Origin: Verrucomicrobiaceae bacterium | GTDB lineage: Bacteria; Verrucomicrobiota; Verrucomicrobiia; Verrucomicrobiales; Verrucomicrobiaceae | Assembly (NCBI GenBank): GCA_019694165.1 | Contig: JAIBCL010000041.1 | Coordinates: forward strand, 1 to 56,573 | Direction of reading: 5' to 3' | DNA: 56,573 nucleotides | Part shown: positions 38,058-46,776 of the stretch, piece after piece | Layout of the letters: the number at the start of each line of letters is the position of its first letter | How positions within the stretch are numbered: the stretch's first letter is position 1 | Translations under genes and position numbers: made by a program | Notes under the pieces: model-generated | The model's input: only the letters and a program-made list of their open reading frames with translations | What the model was told of the DNA's origin: nothing | The model's database searches: none

Positions 38058-40589
38058 TCACTTCCGCACTCCGATCTCCTCCACCGGAATCGCTTTGAAA
38101 CCGAGTTTGAAGGCGGGGGACTCGGGCTTGAGCCGCCAGTCATCGTTCTTCCAGTCCACGAACATCGGATCGGCGACGACGCTGTTCTTGTCCCATCCGG
38201 CTTCCTGCCAGGCGGCCCATTCGTCAAGTGGTTCGGCTTCGTGGATGCGGACGTCGTCGATGAAGACATGGCCTCCGGGCTCGTGACAATCGACGCGGAG
38301 CCAGAAAGCTTTCATCCACGGCTTCCAGTTCGCCTCGTTCTCGCGCAACATGCGGCCGGTGACCTCGATCTCTCGCCATTCGTTTGTTGCGGTGAGGCTC
38401 GTGCTGGCGGTCTGCCAGTAGCCTTCGCCATTTTTGAAGGCGGCGAGTGCAAAGCTGAGCTTCGCGGCGGGCTCGCTGCTCCTCACGCGCAGATGTACGC
38501 GGTACGCCGCGCCGGGTTTGATCGGCACGTCGGGTCCGTGGAAGACGCTCTTCGGATTCTTCGGGTCTTCGCCGATGGCGCAATCGCATCGAAGAGCGCC
38601 GTCGGCGGCGACGAGTTGCACGTCATTGGTCGGACGATGGTTGAAGCCCCAGCCTTTCGGCGTCTTGTCGGGCACGGCGGTGTCGAAGTTTTCACTCACG
38701 AGCGGCGCGCCTTTGTCAGGGCCGACCTTGTTGATGCCGGTGACGATGGGATGACCGCTGTTCCAGGCGAGATTGTAGTCGATGGTGTTCCACTTCGGCG
38801 AAACGTTGCGGAGGTCGCCATGCTTCACGCCGGGGGTGTCGCCGAACATGATGTTGTGCCGCACGATGTCGCCGCTCATCATCGTGCCATCGTCGCGGAA
38901 GGCGTTCTTCGGATGCAGTTCCATGCCGCGCATCCCCTTCCACGCAGGTTCATTCACCACGGACTCGTAGCCCTTCACCATCGTCGGGCCGTGATCGATC
39001 CAATAGTGTTGGTCCTTCGTCCAGCCGTGCAGGTCGAACTGAAACTTGCCGCCGAGCGCGAAGATGTTGTTCTCGACGATGCAATCACGCGAGTTGTGCA
39101 GATGGATCGGTGTGTAGGCGATGCGATAGACAATGTTGCCGATGATGTCCACGCCGCCGGTGTTGTCGTCGGGATACAGGCCGAAGGTGAACCACGGATG
39201 CTTCAGGCCGCCCGCTTCCTGACCGCAGCCGACGATGTCGTGAATCAAATTGTAGCGCCACTTGCTGCCGCGGCTGCTGATCCAGTCGCGCCCGCCGGTG
39301 TAAACCGCGCCGCCGTCCTGCGTCTCCATGCAGAGGTGGTGGAGGTGATTGTATTCGACGACGAGGTTGTTCCCGCCCATCTGCACGCCCATGCGCGGGC
39401 CGTCGTGGATGTGGTTGTGCGCAACGGTGAGATCGACGCCGGTCATGCCGACGCCGCAGGCGTTCTTGTTGAAGACGCCCATGTGATGGATTTGGCAGTC
39501 TTCGACGATGTGACCCGGCCCGGTGAGCGACTTTCGATCGCCACCGGTGAGGCTGACGCCGTTGCTGCCGGTGAAGCTGATCTCGCAGTGCGAAATGCGC
39601 ACGTTCTTGCCGCCGCTAGCGCCCACTCCAGCGCCGTGGAAAGCGCCGACTTGTGTAATCATGCAATGAGATACGAGGCAGTCTTCGGCGTCCTGAAAAA
39701 CGAGGGCCGAGCCGTGGCAGGCGGTGAATGTGATGCCGTCGATGGTGATGTGCTTCGCAGCTTTGCCGGCTTTGATGAAGGCGTCGAGCACCGGCAGCCT
39801 GACCTCGCACTTCGTGATGTCTTGGGGCGGCCAAAAATACAGGGTGCCAGTTCTCTTGTCGTAGAACCACTCGCCCGGCGAATCGAGTTCCTCGATCGCG
39901 TTTTGGAAATGGTAGCGATTGTGCGGATGCAGATCGTAGCCGCAGTTTTTTGCGAGCGTCAGGAGCCGTGTTGAGGGATCGAGGGAAGCGACTGGCTCGA
40001 TGAAATTCCACCAGCCGTATTGCGCGAAGATGTCGATCTCCACGTCTTCGGGGTGCGACCATTTTCGCACGTCCTGCGGCTTCACAAAGAGCGTGCGCTT
40101 CCATTGATGTCCTTCGGGTGGACCCTTCGGTCCGAACTCATCGACAAACGCCCAGCCGCCGTAGAGCGGATCGTTCGGATCGAAGTTCGGATACCGCGCG
40201 AGAATCTGCCGCTCGCCATCGCAGAAAAGTTGCCTCGGCACGAAACCCCTCGGAACCAGCTTTGACACATCGGCCTTTACGATTTTCCCCTCGTGCGATA
40301 GCCAGCCAGTAACGAACGGGCCGCCGACGAACACAGGTTTTGCGTCCTTGGCCCCGCGGATGGTGATGTTCGAGTCCAGCGCGTCGAGTTGCAGCGGTTG
40401 CGTCATTTCATACGTGCCCGCCGCGACGGTGATCATCGCGGCTTCGTCCTTCGCGCCGGTGGCGCGAGCCTTGCGAACCTCGTCGCGGGCCTGGATCAGG
40501 CTGGTGACGGGGCCTTGTGGTGAAACGTTGATCTCCAGCGCACGGGCGCAGGCAGCGGAAACGAGAAAAAGAAAAAGCAGACGGCTCAT
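38058..40589 (-). CDS. Exported right-handed beta-helix protein with C-terminal carbohydrate-binding-like domain, 843 aa
   Basis: Signal peptide MSRLLFLFLVSAACARA (ATG 40589 preferred over a GTG two codons upstream). Residues about 25-600 read as a polysaccharide-active parallel beta-helix: IQARDEVRKARATG, ITVAAGTYEMTQPLQLDALDSN, SGEWFYDKRTGTLYFWPP, ITIDGITFTACHGSAL, CEISFTGSNGVSLTGGD, NHIHDGPRMGVQMGGNN and HNSRDCIVENNIFALGG. This layout is shared by several glycoside hydrolase or lyase families. Around 640-790 a jelly-roll CBM-like module follows (ENFDTAVPDKTPKGWGFNHR, YRVHLRVRSSEPAAKLSF, VFIDDVRIHEAEPL). The substrate is not predictable from the sequence. Confidence 0.88.
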   Translation of the reverse strand: MSRLLFLFLVSAACARALEINVSPQGPVTSLIQARDEVRKARATGAKDEAAMITVAAGTYEMTQPLQLDALDSNITIRGAKDAKPVFVGGPFVTGWLSHEGKIVKADVSKLVPRGFVPRQLFCDGERQILARYPNFDPNDPLYGGWAFVDEFGPKGPPEGHQWKRTLFVKPQDVRKWSHPEDVEIDIFAQYGWWNFIEPVASLDPSTRLLTLAKNCGYDLHPHNRYHFQNAIEELDSPGEWFYDKRTGTLYFWPPQDITKCEVRLPVLDAFIKAGKAAKHITIDGITFTACHGSALVFQDAEDCLVSHCMITQVGAFHGAGVGASGGKNVRISHCEISFTGSNGVSLTGGDRKSLTGPGHIVEDCQIHHMGVFNKNACGVGMTGVDLTVAHNHIHDGPRMGVQMGGNNLVVEYNHLHHLCMETQDGGAVYTGGRDWISSRGSKWRYNLIHDIVGCGQEAGGLKHPWFTFGLYPDDNTGGVDIIGNIVYRIAYTPIHLHNSRDCIVENNIFALGGKFQFDLHGWTKDQHYWIDHGPTMVKGYESVVNEPAWKGMRGMELHPKNAFRDDGTMMSGDIVRHNIMFGDTPGVKHGDLRNVSPKWNTIDYNLAWNSGHPIVTGINKVGPDKGAPLVSENFDTAVPDKTPKGWGFNHRPTNDVQLVAADGALRCDCAIGEDPKNPKSVFHGPDVPIKPGAAYRVHLRVRSSEPAAKLSFALAAFKNGEGYWQTASTSLTATNEWREIEVTGRMLRENEANWKPWMKAFWLRVDCHEPGGHVFIDDVRIHEAEPLDEWAAWQEAGWDKNSVVADPMFVDWKNDDWRLKPESPAFKLGFKAIPVEEIGVRK

Positions 40590-40644
40590 CGGCACATCAT
40601 CCAGAGTTGCACCGAGGCATCAAGCCCCCACCCGGTCGATTCCG

Positions 40645-41283
40645 TCATCGCGCCACCGCCGCTTTGCACAGCGACCATGACTCCCGCAGCCCTGCCTCGA
40701 TGCCCCGCCAGTCTTCCTCGGTGATGGCTTTGCCCTTGCGGTCTCGCGTATCCATCATCTCCGCTCGCTTCAGTGCCGCCGACTCCAGCGCCGATGGTGC
40801 CAGCGAATAGACGAGGGCGGTGGCAGCAGCCACGGTGTGCCCATACTCCGGCCATGCCTTTTTCTCACGCCGCTGCTGCCACCACTCCAGTTCGAGTTGA
40901 GCTGCGACGGTGACGTCGAAATCCTCCCTGCTCTCGGACCGGATCGTCGTGAAATAGTCCTCCAGCATCGGCACGGCTTCCTCGGCTTCCGCGCGGTCGC
41001 GGGAGCGCTGAAACACAGCGGCCGCCCGCGCAGCGTGAATGGCAAGCCGGCAGCTTGCACAGGGAGAGAACGCATATTGATCCCTGGCCGCGGCATAGAG
41101 ATCCAGTGCGAGGGCGGCCCAGCGCTTTTCATAATAGTGCCGCCAGGAGAGAGTCTCGATGCGCGCCATTGCCGCCGGATCGAAGCCGCGCAGATCGGCG
41201 TGACGGGGCAGGCAAAACCAGAGCGCGCCGCCACCGGCCGCGACCAGCAAGAGCATGATGATCCGCGAATACTTGCGCAACAT
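40645..41283 (-). CDS. Membrane-anchored hypothetical protein, 212 aa
   Basis: No known family recognised. Start at ATG 41283 (MLRKYSRIIMLLLVAAGGGALWFCLP), a single N-terminal membrane anchor; the longer frame to 41376 has no signal. The remaining ~180 residues are helical and Ala/Glu/Arg-rich (ARAAAVFQRSRDRAEAEEAV, LELEWWQQRREKKAW), possibly a tetratricopeptide-like fold, with two cysteines in SPCASCR. It lies between the beta-helix gene (downstream) and a divergent tRNA gene. Confidence 0.7.
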   Translation of the reverse strand: MLRKYSRIIMLLLVAAGGGALWFCLPRHADLRGFDPAAMARIETLSWRHYYEKRWAALALDLYAAARDQYAFSPCASCRLAIHAARAAAVFQRSRDRAEAEEAVPMLEDYFTTIRSESREDFDVTVAAQLELEWWQQRREKKAWPEYGHTVAAATALVYSLAPSALESAALKRAEMMDTRDRKGKAITEEDWRGIEAGLRESWSLCKAAVAR

Positions 41284-41429
41284 GGGCGCAAGGGTGAGCC
41301 AGTGCCGGCTGACTGTCAACGCACGGCGAGGCCCCGAGCATCCGGCAGGTATGAAAAACTTCACCCCTGCCGACAATTCCGTTTGCGGCCCGTAACCGCA
41401 CCCGCTAGTATCGGCGCTCGCAACGGTCC

Positions 41430-41506
41430 GGAGCGGTAGTTCAGTCGGTTAGAACGCCAGCCTGTCACGTTGGAGGTCGCGGGTTCGAGCCCCGTCCGCT
41501 CCGCCA
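41430..41506 (+). tRNA. tRNA-Asp (anticodon GTC)
   Basis: Complete 77-nt cloverleaf: acceptor GGAGCGG pairs with CCGCTCC, D arm with TTCAGTCGGTTAGAA, anticodon loop CCTGTCACG giving GTC, T arm GCGGG-TTCGAGC-CCCGT. Discriminator base is G and the 3' CCA is encoded. Confidence 0.97.
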
Positions 41507-41684
41507 CTTCCCGTTATCTCGGAGAAGTCCGTTTACCGACAACCGATACGCGAAGGCCGCCCGGTTTCACATGGTGCCGACGCGCCACAGTCAGCGTTGA
41601 TCGAGGGGGTACAGACAAAGGTCAAACAAGCCCTTCCCAAACTTATTCACATATGTTAAATAGTCCCCTCTTGGCAGACCAACC

Positions 41685-42518
41685 ATGGGGAACTACAACC
41701 ACAGACTCAGCTACAAGAAGCGGCGAGAGAAGGCCATCGAACGCGGCAAGCCGGCCGTGCGACGGCGTGCGGACAATCTCAAGGAAGAAGCCGCCCGCCG
41801 GGCGAAGATCTGGTTCGCCATGCTCGTGCTCCTCCCGGTGACGGCAGTGTCTCTTTTCACGGTGGTGGAACTGATGTTTCGTGCCAATGCGCGCACGGGC
41901 ATCTGGCGGAAGGGGGAGGTGCTCGTATTTGCCCTCGGCAGTCTTTCGTGGGCTGCGGCCTACGGACGGGGGTGGAGGCCGGTGAGGTCGTATGTCTTTG
42001 CCCACGAATTCACGCATCTGGTCATCGCAAAATTGTTTGGTGGAAAGATCTATGACTGGCGCGTTTCAGCGGAGGGCGGCTACGTCGAGACGAACAAATC
42101 GAACACGCTCATCACCCTCGGTCCGTATCTCGTGCCGTTTTACTCGCTCGCCGTGCTGGTGGCGTTCGGAGTTCTGGGCCTGTTTGTGGACATGGCGCGG
42201 GTCATTCCGGTGGGAGTGGAGGGTTGGGTGCTTCCATGGCGATGGGTGTGGGCGCTCTACTGGCTGGTCGGCTTCACCTGGGGCCACCACCTGACCTTCA
42301 CGCTCCAGACGGTGCATGTCGAGCAGGGCGACCTCACGCGGAACGGTGAATTCTTCTCCATGCTGCTCATCTTCATCGTGAATCTCGCCCTCATCGGCTC
42401 GTTCTTCGTGGTCGTGCTGCCGGATATTCGCTTTACGGACGTGGTTGGCGTGTGGCTCGAAATGGCCCGCGGCGGCTGGCGTTTCGTGACCGAGCTGGCG
42501 GCGGTCGTTGTGCGCTGA
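41685..42518 (+). CDS. Membrane protein with HExxH metalloprotease motif, 277 aa
   Basis: Probable integral-membrane zinc protease of M50-like type or a related membrane protein. The motif HEFTH follows the first two membrane segments (IWFAMLVLLPVTAVSLFTVV and VLVFALGSLSWAAAYG). Further hydrophobic segments: LITLGPYLVPFYSLAVLVAFGVLGLFV, VWALYWLVGFTWGHH and MLLIFIVNLALIGSFFVVVLP. The N-terminal 40 residues are very basic. A third ligand typical of M50 (NPDG-like) is not seen, so activity is uncertain. It follows tRNA-Asp and precedes xseA by 53 bp. Confidence 0.78.
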   Translation: MGNYNHRLSYKKRREKAIERGKPAVRRRADNLKEEAARRAKIWFAMLVLLPVTAVSLFTVVELMFRANARTGIWRKGEVLVFALGSLSWAAAYGRGWRPVRSYVFAHEFTHLVIAKLFGGKIYDWRVSAEGGYVETNKSNTLITLGPYLVPFYSLAVLVAFGVLGLFVDMARVIPVGVEGWVLPWRWVWALYWLVGFTWGHHLTFTLQTVHVEQGDLTRNGEFFSMLLIFIVNLALIGSFFVVVLPDIRFTDVVGVWLEMARGGWRFVTELAAVVVR

Positions 42519-42571
42519 CGTGCCAATCGGCATTTGAGACACGGTCGATCCCGGGCATAGGGTCACGCGCG

Positions 42572-43981
42572 ATGCCAGCCGGACAAGAAACCATTCTCAG
42601 TGTCACCCAGCTTACGCGGGACATCCGCTCGCTGCTCGAGGAGCAGATCGGCGACGTCTGGGTCGAAGGGGAGGTGAGCAATCACCGGCTGCAGAGTTCC
42701 GGGCACCGTTACTTCACGCTCAAGGACGCCGAATCACAGTTGTCGTGCGTGATGTTTCGTGGACATGCGGCGCGTTCAAGCGTGAGACTGGCGGATGGTG
42801 CGCTGGTGCAGGCTTTCGGCCAAGTCACCGTGTACGCGGCACGCGGTCAATATCAGATGATCGTGCGGCTCGTGCAGCCGAAGGGCCTTGGTGCCTTGCA
42901 GGCGCGGTTCGAGGCATTGAAGCGCCGCCTCCACACCGAGGGCTTGTTTGACCAGCAGGTGAAAAAACCCGTGCCCAGGCACCCCGAGGTCGTAGCCCTC
43001 GTCACATCACCCACCGGCGCGGCCATCCAGGACATGCTGAACATCATCACGCGCCGCGCGCCTTGGATACGCGTGCTGATATATCCGGTGCGGGTGCAAG
43101 GGCAGGGGGCTGAGTCCGACATCGCCCGTGCAATCGAGGTGCTGAACCACCCCGAACAGACCGGCATCCCGCGTCCGGACACGATCATCGTCGGCCGTGG
43201 CGGCGGCAGTCTCGAGGACCTGTGGTGCTTCAATGAGGAGATCGTCGCGCGTGCCGTCTTCGCCTCCGAGATTCCGGTCATTTCCGCGGTCGGCCACGAG
43301 ATCGACTTCACGATTTGCGACTTCGTGGCCGATCTCCGCGCGCCGACACCCAGTGCTGCCGCCGAATTGCTGGCACCCGATGCAGCCGAGCTGAGCCGCC
43401 ATTTTGAAGCTGCGGGGCGTGCGCTCAGACTGCGCGCCACTTCGATGATTGAGCAACAGGCGCGCGTCCTCGACCTCATCGCCCGCGGCACTCTGCAGCG
43501 CGAGCCGGTACGCCACCTTCGCGAGGCCGAGCAGGCCCTCGATGAAGCAGAGGCCGCCCTTGCCAGAACGGTCACCGGGCGACTCAGGGACCGGTCCGAC
43601 AGCCTCGCCCAACTGCAGCAGGTGCTCGCCCGTCATCATCCCGTGAGGTTGCTTGCCGATGCCGGTTCAAGGGTGGAATTGACCACCCAACGTCTGCGGC
43701 AGGGCGTGGTGCATCGTCTCGAGCGGCTGGACGACAAGATCGCCGCGCGGGCAGCCGCGCTGCGCACGCTCGGCCCCGATGGCGTGCTCGCCCGCGGCTT
43801 CTCCTTCACGATGGACCTGGCCGGGCGTGTCATCACGGATGCCGGCACCCTCCAGCAAGGTGATGAGATCGTCACCCACCTCGCCCGCGGCAGCGTGCAT
43901 AGCCGGGTGATGCACAAGACGGGCAGGGGAGGGGCCGTGGATCATGAGCGTCATGGACAAGACGGAGGCCATTCTCATTGA
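42572..43981 (+). CDS. xseA: Exodeoxyribonuclease VII large subunit
   Basis: Large subunit of ExoVII, which degrades single-stranded DNA from both ends. The start is ATG 42572 (MPAGQETILSVTQLTRDIR); the longer frame from 42452 overlaps the upstream gene. N-terminal OB-fold: VWVEGEVSNHRLQSSGHRYFTLKD and LSCVMFRG. Catalytic domain: VALVTSPTGAAIQDMLNII, DTIIVGRGGGSLEDLWCFNEE, ISAVGHEIDFTICDFVADLRAPTPSAAAE. Then a long coiled region and the C-terminal VLARGFSFTMD segment. About 469 aa, normal length. The small subunit xseB is not in the window. Overlaps recO by 38 bp. Confidence 0.95.
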   Translation: MPAGQETILSVTQLTRDIRSLLEEQIGDVWVEGEVSNHRLQSSGHRYFTLKDAESQLSCVMFRGHAARSSVRLADGALVQAFGQVTVYAARGQYQMIVRLVQPKGLGALQARFEALKRRLHTEGLFDQQVKKPVPRHPEVVALVTSPTGAAIQDMLNIITRRAPWIRVLIYPVRVQGQGAESDIARAIEVLNHPEQTGIPRPDTIIVGRGGGSLEDLWCFNEEIVARAVFASEIPVISAVGHEIDFTICDFVADLRAPTPSAAAELLAPDAAELSRHFEAAGRALRLRATSMIEQQARVLDLIARGTLQREPVRHLREAEQALDEAEAALARTVTGRLRDRSDSLAQLQQVLARHHPVRLLADAGSRVELTTQRLRQGVVHRLERLDDKIAARAAALRTLGPDGVLARGFSFTMDLAGRVITDAGTLQQGDEIVTHLARGSVHSRVMHKTGRGGAVDHERHGQDGGHSH

Positions 43982-44525
43982 TCGCACTCCATGGCGGGAG
44001 ACCAGCCTCATCGTGCATTGGTGCGCGCCGGGAGCCGGTCTCATCAAGACCATCGCCAAGGGTGCGCTGCGGCCGAAATCACCGTTCGCAGGCCGGCTCG
44101 ATCTTTTCGTCTCCGCCGATATCGGCTATGTGCGCAGCCGCTCCTCGGACTTGCACATCTTGTCCGAGGCGCACTGGCTCGATGCCCGGCCCGGCCTCCG
44201 GCAGAGCTACGCGCGCGTGCTGGCGGCCACCTACTTCGTCAAGCTCATCACTCTCATCGTCGAGCGTGAGACCGCCGTCCCCGCCGTGTACGAACTGCTG
44301 CGCAAGGCGCTCGATTACCTCGGTGCCAAGCAACCGAATGCAGCCTTGATCCATCGGTTCGAGCAACGCCTGGCCGAGGAATTCGGCATCGCTCGCGAGT
44401 GCGACTCCTCACGCGCCATCGAAGACGCCTTTCAACGTCGGTTGCCCGTGCAGCGCGGCCAGCTCTTCAGGCTCCTTTCGCAGCAGCCGGCACCCCCGGA
44501 GGGCAAAGACGGCACGGAGCAGTGA
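43944..44525 (+). CDS. recO: DNA repair protein RecO, short form, 193 aa
   Basis: Mediator that helps RecA load on ssDNA with RecR. N-terminal OB fold: TEAILIDRTPWRETSLIVHWCAPGAGLIKTIAKGALRPKSPFAGRLDLFVSADI, then the helical part SYARVLAATYFVKLITLIVERETAVPAVYELLRKALDYL. It is about 50 residues shorter than E. coli RecO and I see no zinc-finger cysteines. Start may be ATG 43944 or 43953. It begins inside the end of xseA in another frame, so translation is likely coupled. Confidence 0.85.
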   Translation: MSVMDKTEAILIDRTPWRETSLIVHWCAPGAGLIKTIAKGALRPKSPFAGRLDLFVSADIGYVRSRSSDLHILSEAHWLDARPGLRQSYARVLAATYFVKLITLIVERETAVPAVYELLRKALDYLGAKQPNAALIHRFEQRLAEEFGIARECDSSRAIEDAFQRRLPVQRGQLFRLLSQQPAPPEGKDGTEQ

Positions 44526-44706
44526 ACTCGGCAACTGTCTCCATCTGAGTCAGGGGGCCAGCAGCCGAGGACCGTTCGGCCTGAAGCCGACAAATGAAGG
44601 CCGAAACGGCAGACGTTGAGGGCACCTTCCTGGGTGAGTCGGAATATTGGCGTCCGCAGGCTTGACCGGGGGTGGAAGATTCTGATAGAACAAAAAAGAT
44701 CAAAAA

Positions 44707-45276
44707 ATGCGCAATATGAGATCATTCGCCTTCCTGACCTTGATGCTGACATGCTTGGAATCCGCATCATGTGCGGCCATCGTGCTTTTCGACCTGCAAG
44801 GAACTGCCGGATTCGGCCTGCTCGCCGGAAATGAGCCTGGCTCCATCACCGGTGGAACTGGCGGGGAAATCGGCGCGGGCATCAGCTACGACACCAACAC
44901 CAAGGTGTTGAACATCAATGTGGGGTGGGGCAGTTCACAAGGCTTCACCGACCTGACCAGCTCGTCGAACAACTCCCACATCCACGGTCCAACGGCCAGC
45001 AACAACGGTTCCGGATTCACGCAGACGGCGGTAGTCCTTTTCAATCTCACGCGCTCCAGCAGTGCTGCCACAGGGGGCACAATCACTCAGAACGTCACTC
45101 TGACAGCCGCCCAGGAGACCGATCTGCTCAATGGCAAGTACTACATCAACATCCACACGGCGAACAACGGCGGCGGCGAGTTGCGCGGTTTCCTGGTGCA
45201 GAGCGTGCCTGAGCCCTCGCGGTCCCTTCTGGCCCTGGCAGGCTTTGTCTGTCTGGCATGGCGTCGCGGGCGATGA
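44707..45276 (+). CDS. CHRD-domain protein with PEP-CTERM sorting signal, 189 aa
   Basis: Exported protein with signal peptide MRNMRSFAFLTLMLTCLESASC. The CHRD domain shows the HIHGPT motif near residue 97 and a GKYYINIHTANNGGGELRG end. The C-terminus VPEPSRSLLALAGFVCLAWRRGR is a PEP-CTERM tag: Pro-Glu-Pro, one membrane helix, basic tail. Processing would need an exosortase encoded elsewhere. The ~180 bp upstream is AT-richer near the start and may hold its promoter, but no clear element is identified. Confidence 0.9.
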   Translation: MRNMRSFAFLTLMLTCLESASCAAIVLFDLQGTAGFGLLAGNEPGSITGGTGGEIGAGISYDTNTKVLNINVGWGSSQGFTDLTSSSNNSHIHGPTASNNGSGFTQTAVVLFNLTRSSSAATGGTITQNVTLTAAQETDLLNGKYYINIHTANNGGGELRGFLVQSVPEPSRSLLALAGFVCLAWRRGR

Positions 45277-45370
45277 GAGCATGGCTGCGAGGACCGTGCT
45301 GCGCTGTGGACAGTGGGCGCGGATGCACAAGGCCGAATAGATTCGTGCTCACATGCGCGTTTTGGCGGTG

Positions 45371-46678
45371 ATGCGATTTTCATTCCTTCTTTTCGGTTTC
45401 TTCGTTTCGTCAGCCTCGATCTCCTGCCGGGCGGAGAACTGGCCCATGTGGCGCGGCCCTCGGATGGATGGCACGAGCAGCGATACTGGCTTCCCGGTGA
45501 AGCTCGACGGCAGTCAAACATGGCGCACGGAACTGCCCGGCGAGGGTCACGCGTCCCCGATCGTTTTTGAGGATCGGGTCTTCACCGTCGCGTGTCTGGC
45601 TGAAACCGAGGAGCGTGTGCTTTTGTGCCTCGATCGTGCGAGTGGACGCATCCTCTGGCGGACGGTCGTGCTGAAGTCGCCGCTAGAAGCGATTCACAAG
45701 CTCAACAGCCGCGCCTCCAGCACGCCGGCGACGGATGGCGAGCGGGTCTTCTCCGCCTTTCTCGACCAGACTGAGACCGAGGCCACGCGCACGGCCAACG
45801 CCGCGCACCCTGCGGAAAAAGGCGAGGTGCCGAAAGGCACCGTGGTCGTGAGCGCGCACGACTTCTCCGGCAAGCTGGTCTGGCAGGTGCGCCCCGGCCT
45901 TTTCAGCAGCAAGCACGGTTTCTGCTCTTCGCCCGTGGTTTTCAAGGACAAGGTCATCGTGAACTGCGATCACGATGGCGACGGCTACATCGTTGCGCTT
46001 GGCCGCACGGACGGAAGGGAGCTGTGGCGCATCGAGCGGCCGAACAGGACGCGCAGCTATTGTGTGCCGATCATTCGCGAGCTTGCCGGACGCACTCAGA
46101 TGGTGCTCTCGGGCACCAAATGTGTGGCGAGCTACGATCCAAATGATGGAAGACTGCTGTGGATGATCGACGGGCCGACCGAGCAGTTCGTCGCCTCGCT
46201 CGTCCATAGCGACAGGACCGGTTTGCTCTACATGACGGGCGGCTTTCCAGATCACCATCTGCTCGCCATCAAACCTGACGGCAGCGGCAATGTGACTGAC
46301 ACCCACGTCATGTGGCGCACCAACAAAGGCGTGGCCTATGTTCCTTCGCCAGTCATCGCCGGCGATTTCTTGCTCATCGTGTCGGACTCCGGAGTAGCGC
46401 ATTGCTTCGATGCAAGCACGGGCGGAATCAAATGGGAGGAACGGCTCCGCGAGCACCATGCCTCGCTGGTGAGCGCCGAGGGACGCGTGTATTTCGTGAA
46501 TGACCAGGGAACCATGCGGGCGGTCAAACCCGGTGCCACCTATGAACTCTTGGCGGAGAGCGAGACGGGCGAGAAGGTATTTGCCTCGCCCGCCCTCAGC
46601 GATGGACAAATGTTCATCCGAGGGGACAGGAGTCTGACGTGTTTCGGGAAGCGCGTCCGTGCCACGGCGGGTCGCTAG
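45371..46678 (+). CDS. Exported PQQ-like beta-propeller protein, about 435 aa
   Basis: Outer-wall or periplasmic beta-propeller built of tryptophan-docking-like blades: ENWPMWRGPRMDGTSSDTGFP, LLCLDRASGRILWRTVVL, VVVSAHDFSGKLVWQVRPG, VALGRTDGRELWRIERPN, VASYDPNDGRLLWMIDGP and HCFDASTGGIKWEERL. Signal peptide MRFSFLLFGFFVSSASISCRA; an ATG six codons upstream (45353) is also possible. Related proteins are common in PVC bacteria and are often annotated as PQQ-binding or BamB-like, but no cofactor ligand is obvious. It converges with the operon ending at 46777. Confidence 0.88.
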   Translation: MRFSFLLFGFFVSSASISCRAENWPMWRGPRMDGTSSDTGFPVKLDGSQTWRTELPGEGHASPIVFEDRVFTVACLAETEERVLLCLDRASGRILWRTVVLKSPLEAIHKLNSRASSTPATDGERVFSAFLDQTETEATRTANAAHPAEKGEVPKGTVVVSAHDFSGKLVWQVRPGLFSSKHGFCSSPVVFKDKVIVNCDHDGDGYIVALGRTDGRELWRIERPNRTRSYCVPIIRELAGRTQMVLSGTKCVASYDPNDGRLLWMIDGPTEQFVASLVHSDRTGLLYMTGGFPDHHLLAIKPDGSGNVTDTHVMWRTNKGVAYVPSPVIAGDFLLIVSDSGVAHCFDASTGGIKWEERLREHHASLVSAEGRVYFVNDQGTMRAVKPGATYELLAESETGEKVFASPALSDGQMFIRGDRSLTCFGKRVRATAGR

Positions 46679-46776
46679 TTTCGGTTCTGACGATCGAAAA
46701 CGAGACGCCAGGACGGCGGGGGCGGGTCTTCAAACAGGGGGGGCTGGATGCGAATCCACGAAAGAGCATCTCCAAG

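Noticed and set aside
37980..39974. 664-aa plus-strand open frame opposite the beta-helix gene
   Set aside because: Shadow frame with no signal peptide or domain; the minus frame has a clear signal peptide and beta-helix pattern.
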